A stretch of DNA of 6,245 bases from an uncultured Pirellulaceae bacterium (GCA_947259675.1 CAMYNE010000141.1:1-6245), one strand, 5' to 3'. Shown: positions 1 through 6,245, numbered from the stretch's first letter. Numbers and translations are program-made. The notes: generated by a model from the sequence alone, not told the origin.

Positions 1-1038
1 GCGGCCCGCATGAAACGCCATAAGTAGCAGCGGCGTTTGTGCGGCCGCCTCGACAACAAGGCGACGCTCGCCCTGTTGTTCTGGCTCAACGGTTCGTATC
101 GTGGGCGGCGGGTCCTGGGCTGGTGTCGGCGCAAAATATTCGTCGGCCAACTCAAAAACCTCACCAGGCGTGACGTCGCCCGTGATGACGATCGTGCGGT
201 TGTTGGGCGCGTAATACGTTTGGTAGTAATTGCTCACATCGTCCTCAGTCCAGGACTCGATGTCGGACGGCCAGCCAATTACAGGGAACTGATACGGGTG
301 CGCAACAAACGCCGTCGCCTGTACCTGCTCAGCAAGCTTCCCAAAGTTGTTGTTGTCGATCAATGCTGGTTCGACGTTGATATGAAGACGTTCGATATCT
401 TTGACCAGGTCAATATCGGGAATTTCATCGGAAGGTTGGTTTTCGATTTCCCGACGTTGAACCTCGATTTCCAGAGCATCCACGATTTCTGCGTTCACTT
501 CGAAAGAATTATCATCGACCGCGGCTGGCGGCAAAGCCGGTTTGGGCGTCTCGGGAATCGCCAAATCCGCGAGACTTCCCGTGGCGGATTCTGTTTCGGG
601 ATTCTCAGCTGTGCGTTCAATCACAACTTCGCTGTCGATCAGTGGCCGATCAAGCTCTTCGACAGCGGGCAAAAGTTGTTTATTGGTAAACTCATTCCAG
701 GGCTTCGCCGGTTCGGATTCCAGATTCAAGTCTTCGGGTGAATCGCCGTCGTCCTCGACCAGGTTGATCCGAACCGGTTCCGTCTCGGCGACAGCCGGGG
801 CTTTGAAGATCAAATGAGTTCCGTAGGCGTAGCCCATCAGCAGGATATGGGCCACAACGGAAAGAACGATGCATTTCCAAACCGGTCGGGCTTGTCCCCA
901 CTTTGTTAACGACAGGACCAACAGCGCGATCGCAAGCAATCCAGACCCAATCAGCAATAACAACTGAAGACTGATGGATTCAGTCAGACCGGAAAACAGA
1001 TTCCCGTTGGTAGCCAGAAGTAAGCTGGTTTGATTCAT
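1..1038 (-). CDS. Partial TonB/TolA-like inner-membrane protein joined in frame to an M16 peptidase fragment
   Basis: The frame is open for 346 codons from ATG at 1038 and runs off the left edge. A stop codon lies eight codons upstream, so this ATG is the first possible start; no Shine-Dalgarno sequence is visible before it. Residues about 24-44 and 53-73 are hydrophobic helices. The second contains Ser60-x3-His64 (LSVVAH), the spacing of the conserved Ser/His pair in the TonB membrane helix, and is followed by PVRINLVED, much like the start of the TonB periplasmic part. Residues about 85-227 form an acidic, proline-containing linker. From about residue 228 (DNNNFGKLAEQ) the sequence matches the M16 family: HPYQFPVIGW, YYAPNN and ITGDV are typical of the boundary between the M16 N-terminal and M16_C domains. 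The zinc motif HxxEH, normally upstream of this part, is absent. I infer an energy-transducing role with ExbB/ExbD for the N-terminus. Confidence is high for coding, moderate for the TonB-like label, and low that the fusion is genuine. Confidence 0.8.
   Translation of the reverse strand, partial: MNQTSLLLATNGNLFSGLTESISLQLLLLIGSGLLAIALLVLSLTKWGQARPVWKCIVLSVVAHILLMGYAYGTHLIFKAPAVAETEPVRINLVEDDGDSPEDLNLESEPAKPWNEFTNKQLLPAVEELDRPLIDSEVVIERTAENPETESATGSLADLAIPETPKPALPPAAVDDNSFEVNAEIVDALEIEVQRREIENQPSDEIPDIDLVKDIERLHINVEPALIDNNNFGKLAEQVQATAFVAHPYQFPVIGWPSDIESWTEDDVSNYYQTYYAPNNRTIVITGDVTPGEVFELADEYFAPTPAQDPPPTIRTVEPEQQGERRLVVEAAAQTPLLLMAFHAGR
334..357 (-). other. Seam between TonB-like linker and M16-like segment
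   Basis: Codons 228-235 read D-N-N-N-F-G-K-L. Upstream the protein is a low-complexity acidic linker; downstream it follows the M16 family closely. The seam contains a run of AAC codons and an AAGCTT (HindIII) hexamer at 334-339. By hand count GC is about 59% for 1-340 and about 52% for 361-780. Alanine is encoded by GCG in 8 of 13 cases after the seam and in 6 of 21 before it. This marks a change of origin, whether by natural recombination or by an artificial join. Confidence 0.6.
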
Positions 1039-1170
1039 GGGTCGACCGGATTGATAGGGTTATTGCCTGTGGCGAATTCGGGATGACATCTTGATTCGAT
1101 GCTAGGACGGTTTTGACCGGCTATTACTTGTGGTTGTTTGCTTTGTCCCACCAACACGAGGACCGAGGAA

Positions 1171-1270
1171 GGGCAAATTTCCAATCCAATAATTAATGGT
1201 GAATTGTGATTGGTGAATAATTAATTGCCCTAAACTTCATTAACAACTCAAAATTCACCCTTCACAATTA
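1171..1270. repeat. AT-rich intergenic repetitive stretch
   Basis: The decamer AATAATTAAT occurs at 1188-1197 and again at 1216-1225. GGTGAAT-type units recur at 1198 and 1212, and the same unit appears inverted as ATTCACCC near 1253-1260. GGGCAAAT at 1171-1178 is matched by AATTGCCC at 1223-1230 as an imperfect inverted pair. The block looks like a degenerate family of short GTGAAT/ATTCAC units rather than coding sequence. No function can be assigned. Confidence 0.45.
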
Positions 1271-1315
1271 GTTGTTCCTTTTCCCCGTTAATGTGGGTTT
1301 CACTCAACACAGGAC

Positions 1316-1457
1316 TAGAGCAGTTCCAGAATTGATTTGCACTTGTGTCATCCTGAACCGAGGCACGAGGTGAAGGACCTCCGTGAACCAGCGGGAGATT
1401 CTTCAGTCGCAAGCTCCTTCAGAATGACAGAGGCTGACCAATTTTTGAACTGCTCTA
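1316..1457. repeat. Palindromic repeat element, copy 1, with outer terminal inverted repeats
   Basis: The outer ends form a perfect 11-base inverted repeat, TAGAGCAGTTC at 1316-1326 and GAACTGCTCTA at 1447-1457, extended by AATTG (1330-1334) against CAATT (1439-1443). Inside lies an 82-base core (1347-1428) bounded by GTCATCCTGA and TCAGAATGAC, which pair at 9 of 10 positions. The core shares GTCATCCTGAACC, GAAGGAYCT, AGATTCTTC and TCAGAATGAC with copy 2 at 3041. GTCATCCTGA-type elements are widespread non-coding repeats in bacterial genomes. The 142-base size and terminal inverted repeats fit a MITE-like or REP-like element. No target-site duplication is clear beyond a possible TA. Confidence 0.75.
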
Positions 1458-1466
1458 CGTCGTGAG

Positions 1467-1904
1467 TCATCGAATTTGACTTGGCTCCTGTGCAACTCGA
1501 ACCGAAATGTTGAGGTCCAACACGTCTGCTCGGCGGCAGGTCGCAATTACGTCCGCCACATTTTGATATGGACTGTTTGCATCACCGCGAACGATGACAC
1601 CTGTCTTCTTATATTGTTGGCGAGCGTCGCAAAGCTCAGCGTACAACTCTTCCAGAGTCACCTGATCCCTGTCAAGCAGAATTTGTCCGTCTTCCATCAC
1701 GTTGATGACGCGTTTTGACGGCGCCGCGGTCAAGGCACGGGCATTGGCGACTTGCGGTACTTTCAAAGGAATATTTCGTTCCGCTTCGTTGAGTTCGCTG
1801 AATCGCGATCCCACCATAAAAAAGATAATCAGTAAAAACACAATATCGATGAGGGGTGTCAAGTTGATTGACGTTTCATCATCACGATTTGTTTTGATCG
1901 CCAT
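1467..1904 (-). CDS. exbD: ExbD/TolR family biopolymer transport protein
   Basis: This 145-residue protein has the standard size and layout of ExbD/TolR. A short charged cytoplasmic N-terminus is followed by one membrane helix at about residues 15-34, beginning INLTPLIDIVFLL. Asp20 is the conserved membrane aspartate that corresponds to Asp25 of E. coli ExbD and Asp23 of TolR and carries protons in the motor. The rest (about 40-145) is a periplasmic domain with the typical pattern VINVMEDGQILLD and VIVRGDANSPYQNV. ExbD works with ExbB to convert proton-motive force into movement of a TonB- or TolA-type partner. The ATG is chosen because a stop codon lies five codons upstream in frame; GGAA at 1912-1915 is a reasonable ribosome site seven bases before it. 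The start overlaps the end of the small ORF 2013-1882. The family is clear; exbD versus tolR cannot be decided from sequence alone. Confidence 0.95.
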   Translation of the reverse strand: MAIKTNRDDETSINLTPLIDIVFLLIIFFMVGSRFSELNEAERNIPLKVPQVANARALTAAPSKRVINVMEDGQILLDRDQVTLEELYAELCDARQQYKKTGVIVRGDANSPYQNVADVIATCRRADVLDLNISVRVAQEPSQIR

Positions 1905-2013
1905 AAATTCGTTCCGTCAGCGTTTTAATTTCTGTTGCAAACATGGCTCGATTTTTTGTCAACTGATCAATCGTGTAGCGAATCCGTGAAAATTCCGACT
2001 GAATTGTCCCCAA
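1882..2013 (-). CDS. Putative 43-residue coiled-coil small protein between exbB and exbD
   Basis: After the exbB TAG stop (2031-2029) the same frame stays open for 48 codons, ending at TGA 1884-1882, inside the first codons of exbD (23-base overlap). The first plausible start is TTG at 2013, 15 bases after the exbB stop. From there, residues 1, 4, 8, 11, 15, 18, 25, 29, 32 and 36 are all L, I, M or F (position 1 is the TTG codon) and only position 22 (Arg) breaks an unbroken 3-4 heptad spacing, as in a parallel coiled coil. The sequence runs through SRIRYTIDQL, FATEIKTLTERI and a polar tail. There is no good ribosome site, so reinitiation after exbB or stop-codon readthrough would be needed; alternatively it could be a remnant of a longer gene. 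I do not recognise a family. An open frame of this length can occur by chance, but the heptad pattern argues for present or past coding. Confidence 0.45.
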   Translation of the reverse strand: MGTIQSEFSRIRYTIDQLTKNRAMFATEIKTLTERIYGDQNKS

Positions 2014-2028
2014 GTCAGCTACGTTTTT

Positions 2029-2934
2029 CTAAGCAGCTTTCTTCGATCGAGATTTGGTTTTCGTATTTTCGCGTTCCTCAAGTGCATCGGCCGAAACGAG
2101 ATTCACGACCTTTTGTCCCAAGGCATCGATCTCCATCACATGCTGATCGACGCGGCTGGTAAAGAACAGGTATGCAATGAGTGCGGGAATCGCCACGGTC
2201 ATGCCTGCTGCGGTTGTCAACAAGGCTTGACTAATTCCTGTGGCAATCAACGTTTTTGGATCGACGACGTTTGGATTGACTGTCGCAATCGCATCAAAAG
2301 CGTGAATCATCCCTAACACCGTTCCCAATAAGCCCAGCAGCGGACATACGGTTGCGATGCCATTGATCAAGCGCAGGTATCGACGGAGATGATTCGAATT
2401 TCGTTCGCCTTCATCCAACACGGCTTGCTCGACTTCAACCGCGGGTCGGCCCCACTTCGAAACTCCTGCGCGAAAAACCAGGGCCAGGGGGCTGGTGTTG
2501 CGATCGCATAACGTGATCGCAGATTCGCGATTCAATTCGCCTTCCCGAAGTTGATCAAGGAACCGTTTTCCGAATGCGGAAGGGATAATCCGTCCTCTGC
2601 GAAGACTAATCATTCGCTCAAAAATAAATACCATCAAGATTAGAGAACAAATTCCAATCGGGATCATCAACGGACCGCCGTTTTGAATCACCTGGATCAA
2701 CCGTTTCGAGGCGACTATCTGCTGTCCCGGTTCAGCAATGAGTGGCGAAGACGTTTGAGTTTGGACGGCTTGGTCGCCACTCGTTTCGATTGGGATCTCC
2801 CAACCATTTTCCGGAATCGCATCATTACCTTGCTGAGCAACGATGATTGTTGGCACGGCCAAGGTGGCCATGCTGGCTAAGATGATTGTGCAAATCTGCA
2901 TTGGCAGGGGCCGGCGAACAATTTGATTGTTCAT
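2029..2934 (-). CDS. exbB: ExbB/TolQ/MotA family proton-channel protein with N-terminal signal peptide
   Basis: This 301-residue protein is the channel partner of ExbD. Residues 1-33 look like a signal peptide (arginines at 7-8, a hydrophobic core at about 12-32, likely cleavage at VA|QQ). They are followed by about 50 polar, Gln-rich residues that would lie in the periplasm. The ExbB core has three membrane helices: about 88-108 (ending FERMISLRR), about 192-214 (CPLLGLLGTVLGMIHAF) and about 238-258 (LLTTAAGMTVAIPALIAYL). Thr205 and Thr241 match the conserved threonines at the ExbB proton path (Thr148 and Thr181 in E. coli). The C-terminus is Lys/Ser-rich and cytoplasmic. ExbB pentamers surround ExbD in the inner membrane. 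GTGAGA at 2941-2946, six bases before the ATG, is the likely ribosome site. The gene is longer than E. coli ExbB because of the exported N-terminal extension. The family is certain; the exact subfamily is not. Confidence 0.95.
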   Translation of the reverse strand: MNNQIVRRPLPMQICTIILASMATLAVPTIIVAQQGNDAIPENGWEIPIETSGDQAVQTQTSSPLIAEPGQQIVASKRLIQVIQNGGPLMIPIGICSLILMVFIFERMISLRRGRIIPSAFGKRFLDQLREGELNRESAITLCDRNTSPLALVFRAGVSKWGRPAVEVEQAVLDEGERNSNHLRRYLRLINGIATVCPLLGLLGTVLGMIHAFDAIATVNPNVVDPKTLIATGISQALLTTAAGMTVAIPALIAYLFFTSRVDQHVMEIDALGQKVVNLVSADALEERENTKTKSRSKKAA

Positions 2935-2940
2935 CTAAGT

Positions 2941-2946
2941 TCTCAC
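2941..2946 (-). promoter_or_regulatory. Probable ribosome binding site of exbB
   Basis: On the minus strand GTGAGA lies six bases before the ATG at 2934. It is a partial but reasonably placed Shine-Dalgarno sequence and supports this start codon, which also gives a clean signal peptide. Confidence 0.4.
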
Positions 2947-3040
2947 TATCTGTCTGGTTGGGTTTTTGTTTGATTGGTGAAGTCGATCGTTTAATCCAAT
3001 ACGGTCATACTTTTCGTGTTTTTTGCTTCCGTACGATGTA

Positions 3041-3148
3041 GTCATCCTGAACCAAGTGGAGCGAGGAGAAGGATCTCTCGTGTCTTTATGCTAGATTCTT
3101 CGGTCGATCAGGCTCTCTCAGAATGACTTTGGTTCATTTCTTGAACTA
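3041..3148. repeat. Palindromic repeat element, copy 2
   Basis: The core at 3041-3127 (87 bases) begins GTCATCCTGA and ends TCAGAATGAC and shares GTCATCCTGAACC, GAAGGAYCT, AGATTCTTC and the end sequence with copy 1. To its right, TTGAACTA at 3141-3148 resembles the outer arm of copy 1, but the left outer arm is not recognisable. The element therefore appears to be a partly decayed member of the same family, again located between two genes of the cluster. Confidence 0.7.
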
Positions 3149-3171
3149 TCAATTGCATTGCGTTTAACCGA

Positions 3172-6162
3172 TTAGGGTATTTTTCGTTTAATCGAGTTTG
3201 TCTCGTTATGTGCTTGACGCGAGGCCAACCTCAACCGTTCTTCGGCCGCTTGACGGAATTCGCTGTCTGGAAAATTCGTCAACAGTTGCTGATACAATCT
3301 GGCAGCATGTTTCCAGTTCCCTAGATGCTCCTGGCATTTGCCAGCCTGCATCAAAGCCGCGGCTCGCCATTTCTGGTACCCGAATAAAGCATCGACTCGA
3401 TAGTAGGCTCGAATGGCTTTTTCGTATTTTTCCTGATGGAAGTAGGCTTCCCCAATTCTCCATTGAGCGATGGCAGCCGTTTCTGTCGAACCGCCGGTTG
3501 GCGAATCGACAACGCGTCTAAGGGCGACAATCGCGTTGCTGAATTTCCCTTTAGCCGCCAACGCGCGTCCGATAATGAAATCGTATTCGTAGGCCGTTTT
3601 GAAATCGGGGTAAATTTTGCTTGCGGTTTTGGCAATCGATTTTGCCTCGGTCCAGTCGTCCAGCTTCCCACGACACTGCGCTGCCCGCAAATAGATCCAG
3701 GGCGCGAGTGATTCGTCCAATTCGTCTGTTTCTTCCAAAAGGCCACCAAACAGATCACCTGCCTCAGCAAATTCGCCTTGACGATAAAGTGATTCAGCCA
3801 GCCAGTAGTTTCCTGTTGCCTGCAAACCTCGATCGGTGGCTTGCGCTACGAGGGTTCTCATCGATAGGGTGACGGATTCCCACTCGTTATTTTCGGCTGC
3901 GATCTGGCCATTTAAGAAAACTACACGACTCAAAATCTCAGTTGGTGTTTTCGGGTTCAGAAGTTTCTCAATCAAGGGTTGGGCGGCATCAAGGTCTGTC
4001 TTCTGTATGTAGTCTTGGACAAGTCGAAACGCGGCATCAGGCCAATACTTGCTATTTGGATGTTCCTCAACTAGCTGTTTGAACGTTTCGATTCCATGTG
4101 GAGCAAGGCTCAAATCATGATAGACCCAACCAAGTTGATAGAGTGCCTCGTCCATTGCAGGCGGATTTCCAGGCAATTGAATGTAATCCGCCAACAGGTT
4201 TTGAGCTTGCAGCAGGTTGGTTTTTCCGCCGACTTTTTGTAATGAATATGCACAACGAAGCATGGCCGCCTGTTTCAACTTTGAATCTGGGAATTTGTCA
4301 ATCACAAACCCGTACATTTTGGATGCTTCTTCGTATTGTTCCGAGTCATCGAGAATCTTGGCTCGTGCCATCGCACCTTCGGCCGCAAATTTTGTGTCTG
4401 GATATTCATTCACCAATCGCTCAAACGTTGCCAGCGCGTGATTCGACTCATTGCTTTGCATCTGAATCCAGGCCAATCCAGATAGTCCACGAGCAATCAG
4501 TTCGCGCGGATTTCCCGGCCGAACCAGGTATTCGTACCATCTGGTGGCGTATCCGTTTTGTTCGTTTGCAAACGCAGTTTCCGCCAGGAACTTCGCCGTT
4601 TCGAGGACAAGCTTTTGACCCTCATGTTTTTGGCTGAGTTCGTCAAATGCAGAACTGGCCAGATCCCATTGCTTCAGCCGCGCGTAAGCGATTGTCAACT
4701 CAGCCCGAGCTCGAAACGCTTCGGTACCATTGGGTTCCAGGGCGAGATAATTCCGATATCCGGCAACGGAGTGCTCATATTTTTCTCGCCCCGAGTAAGT
4801 TGTTGCGCGAGCCAACTCAACCAGCGAGCGAAGTTTCTCGCTCTGGCCATCCAGATCAATGGAGCCCAACACCGTCTCGGCTTCTGCAAGTCGGTCCATG
4901 CCAATCAACCCAAGACTCTGCAGGTATTTCCATGTTTCGCGCTGTTTGCCGCCAGAGTGAACGCCTACGCCGCCGTTAATCGCTCCATTGAGAAGAGACT
5001 GGAACGCATCGATGGATTTTTGAAACTCCTCACGCTGGTAATAGACTCGCCCTTCAGACTCAAGCACTTTGGTTCGGAGAGGACTGTCGCTGTAATTTTC
5101 ATGAAACTGACCGATCATCAACAAGGCGTCATCAAAACGGGATTCTCTTTGAGCGATATCGATTTGAAGTTGCAACGCATCATCCGCCCATTGTCCGTTC
5201 GGCCATTTTTCTCGAAGTTGAGTCAACCATGCTTCGGCCGTTGTGGGTTGCTGAGCCTGTATCGCCGTTAAGGCACCGTCAAAGTAGATGGCAGCAGCCA
5301 AAGTTTCGTTTTTCGATTGCCCGACTGCTGCACTGAACAGTTCAACGGCACGCTCGGTATTCTGTAGCGCTGTTTCACTTCTAGCCAACCAGTAAGTAGC
5401 TTCCGTTTTAGATTCCAAATCGGTGCATGTGACATACGCTTCATCAAGCAATTGGCGGGCCATTTCATAATCGCGCTGACCGTAGCACAGTATTCCCCAT
5501 TGTAATCTGGCGTCTCCTGCGAGCAGTTCGTCACCCTCGGAGACGATTGATTTGTATAAACGGGTGGCCAGTTCAATCGAGCCCTGCATTTGATAGACCC
5601 TGGCAAGACCCAATCGGCACTTGTTGTGAAGCTGACTCTTGGGATATGCGAGAATCGCCGTTTCATAAGCCTTTTGGGCGAGCTGAGGTTCATTTCGCTT
5701 GATACGCAGCTCACCCAAATACGGCAAAGCAAATTCATTCAGTCGGTCTGTAGGATGTTCAAGCACGAACAACTCCAAAAGCCGAATCGCTCGATCGTAC
5801 TGCCGCAATCGATAGGCCGACTCTCCAAGTCGAAACATCGCGCGCGGTGAAAACTGGTGACTCGGCAGTTTCGTCAAAAATACTTGAAACGCTTGATACG
5901 CACCGGCAAAATCGCCCTGCTGCATCATCGCTTCTCCAAGGAAGAAGTGCGACGCAGCCGCCTGCTCGGTATTGGGAAAACGGGCAATCACACTTTTGAA
6001 TGCTTCTATGCTCTCCAGCCACTGCCCACGCGCGTAATACCCGCTCGCCATGTTATATTCGTCTTGCGCAACTTGCGCGTCGACTGGCGAAACCGAAAAC
6101 GTTACGGCCGCAATCGCCAAACTTAAGAACATTAATGGGCAAAACGTCTTGGGTCGAATCAT
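3172..6162 (-). CDS. Large periplasmic tetratricopeptide-repeat protein
   Basis: With ATG at 6162 the product is 996 residues. Residues 1-29 form a clear Sec signal peptide (Arg3, Lys5, hydrophobic core at about 7-24, cleavage site VDA|Q) without a lipobox cysteine, so a soluble periplasmic protein is expected. The remainder is an almost continuous array of 34-38-residue TPR units of the BamD/CpoB-like type, recognisable by recurring patterns such as YPDTKFAAEGAMARAK, FPDSKLKQAAMLRCA and YARGQWLESIEAF; the length allows some twenty to twenty-five units. A glycine-rich break (NGAINGGVGVHSGG) near residues 395-408 splits the array into two parts. The C-terminus is short and basic. TPR arrays bind peptides or proteins. 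The position ahead of exbB/exbD suggests a periplasmic partner of the motor, as CpoB is for Tol-Pal, but this is inference. An in-frame TTG at 6225 would add 21 residues and bury the signal peptide; I prefer the ATG. Confidence 0.9.
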   Translation of the reverse strand: MIRPKTFCPLMFLSLAIAAVTFSVSPVDAQVAQDEYNMASGYYARGQWLESIEAFKSVIARFPNTEQAAASHFFLGEAMMQQGDFAGAYQAFQVFLTKLPSHQFSPRAMFRLGESAYRLRQYDRAIRLLELFVLEHPTDRLNEFALPYLGELRIKRNEPQLAQKAYETAILAYPKSQLHNKCRLGLARVYQMQGSIELATRLYKSIVSEGDELLAGDARLQWGILCYGQRDYEMARQLLDEAYVTCTDLESKTEATYWLARSETALQNTERAVELFSAAVGQSKNETLAAAIYFDGALTAIQAQQPTTAEAWLTQLREKWPNGQWADDALQLQIDIAQRESRFDDALLMIGQFHENYSDSPLRTKVLESEGRVYYQREEFQKSIDAFQSLLNGAINGGVGVHSGGKQRETWKYLQSLGLIGMDRLAEAETVLGSIDLDGQSEKLRSLVELARATTYSGREKYEHSVAGYRNYLALEPNGTEAFRARAELTIAYARLKQWDLASSAFDELSQKHEGQKLVLETAKFLAETAFANEQNGYATRWYEYLVRPGNPRELIARGLSGLAWIQMQSNESNHALATFERLVNEYPDTKFAAEGAMARAKILDDSEQYEEASKMYGFVIDKFPDSKLKQAAMLRCAYSLQKVGGKTNLLQAQNLLADYIQLPGNPPAMDEALYQLGWVYHDLSLAPHGIETFKQLVEEHPNSKYWPDAAFRLVQDYIQKTDLDAAQPLIEKLLNPKTPTEILSRVVFLNGQIAAENNEWESVTLSMRTLVAQATDRGLQATGNYWLAESLYRQGEFAEAGDLFGGLLEETDELDESLAPWIYLRAAQCRGKLDDWTEAKSIAKTASKIYPDFKTAYEYDFIIGRALAAKGKFSNAIVALRRVVDSPTGGSTETAAIAQWRIGEAYFHQEKYEKAIRAYYRVDALFGYQKWRAAALMQAGKCQEHLGNWKHAARLYQQLLTNFPDSEFRQAAEERLRLASRQAHNETNSIKRKIP

Positions 6163-6164
6163 GA

Positions 6165-6171
6165 CTCGTCC
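6165..6171 (-). promoter_or_regulatory. Probable ribosome binding site of the TPR gene
   Basis: On the minus strand GGACGAG stands directly before the ATG at 6162, with the GGA core six bases away. It favours this ATG over the in-frame TTG at 6225 and agrees with the signal peptide that starts there. Confidence 0.45.
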
Positions 6172-6245
6172 AGTTTTGGGCACGAGAGAGTTAATTCTCC
6201 CGTTGAAGTTCCAACGCCAATTCAACGAGGAAATGGCGAAAAAGG

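Larger units (their letters stand above)
1039..1466. other. Long intergenic gap between exbD and the TonB-like gene
   Basis: This 428-base gap holds no convincing gene on either strand. It contains an AT-rich repetitive stretch (about 1171-1270) and a palindromic repeat element (1316-1457). The remaining part, 1039-1170, shows only a very short hairpin (CGGT-CAAA-ACCG on the minus strand, near 1110-1121) and an 8-base palindrome, GGTCGACC, at 1040-1047 just before the start codon. I see no strong promoter or rho-independent terminator. Co-transcription of the genes on either side is therefore possible but not shown. Confidence 0.6.
2935..3171. other. Intergenic gap between TPR gene and exbB
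   Basis: The 237 bases contain palindromic repeat copy 2 (3041-3148) and the exbB ribosome site. No good sigma-70 promoter stands out on the minus strand, so exbB may be read through from the TPR gene or may use a promoter I cannot recognise. Confidence 0.5.

Noticed and set aside
37..741. Long plus-strand open frame of 234 codons
   Set aside because: It is antisense to the TonB-like/M16 gene, whose protein has clear membrane helices and family motifs; the plus-strand translation shows no recognisable domain and is Arg/Gly/Phe-rich as expected from an antisense frame.
1078..1087. Third copy of the GTCATCCTGA repeat end
   Set aside because: Only a single 10-base half-site (GTCATCCCGA on the minus strand) is present; no core or opposite end follows, so it may be chance.
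1447..1466. Rho-independent terminator after exbD
   Set aside because: The inverted repeat there has its other arm more than 100 bases away and no U-run follows a compact GC-rich stem.
1934..1962. TTGACA at 1962-1957 on the minus strand as a promoter for exbD
   Set aside because: The hexamer at proper spacing is TGCAAC, a poor -10 element, and the sequence lies inside the putative small ORF.
4558..5271. Plus-strand open frame of 237 codons inside the TPR gene
   Set aside because: It is an antisense shadow of a clear TPR array; the translation has no recognisable motifs or ribosome site. The same applies to the other plus-strand frames between 3198 and 6126.
6163..6225. TTG start at 6225 for the TPR protein
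   Set aside because: It would place 21 non-hydrophobic residues before a complete signal peptide, while ATG at 6162 has a nearby GGACGAG sequence.

Overview
The window looks like chromosomal DNA of a bacterium, most likely a planctomycete (Planctomycetota). That assignment is inference: it rests on the ExbB with a cleavable signal peptide, the style of the ExbD sequence, the very long exported TPR protein beside them, and GC content near 50%. All recognisable genes lie on the minus strand and read from right to left.

Layout in order of transcription: (1) a long periplasmic tetratricopeptide-repeat protein (6162-3172); (2) a 237-base gap with one copy of a palindromic repeat; (3) an ExbB/TolQ/MotA-family channel protein with a signal peptide (2934-2029); (4) a possible 43-residue coiled-coil ORF, not a standard annotation, between exbB and exbD (2013-1882); (5) an ExbD/TolR protein (1904-1467); (6) a 428-base gap with a second copy of the repeat inside an outer inverted repeat, plus an AT-rich repetitive stretch; (7) a partial gene (1038 to beyond position 1) that starts like a TonB/TolA-type inner-membrane protein and then changes, in frame, into the interior of an M16 (pitrilysin/insulinase-family) peptidase.

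Taken together the genes resemble an energised envelope machine of the Ton/Tol type. ExbB and ExbD would form the proton-driven motor, the TonB-like protein (two N-terminal membrane helices, the second with a Ser-x3-His motif, then an acidic and proline-containing linker) would carry the force across the periplasm, and the TPR protein would be a periplasmic partner or scaffold, loosely comparable to CpoB in the Tol-Pal system. The substrate cannot be read from the window.

Two things deserve a second look. One is the TonB-like/M16 junction near 334-357, where homology, GC content and alanine codon choice all change; it is either an unusual gene fusion that has lost the zinc-binding half of the peptidase or a chimeric join. 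The other is the short ORF between exbB and exbD, whose translation has an almost perfect heptad pattern.
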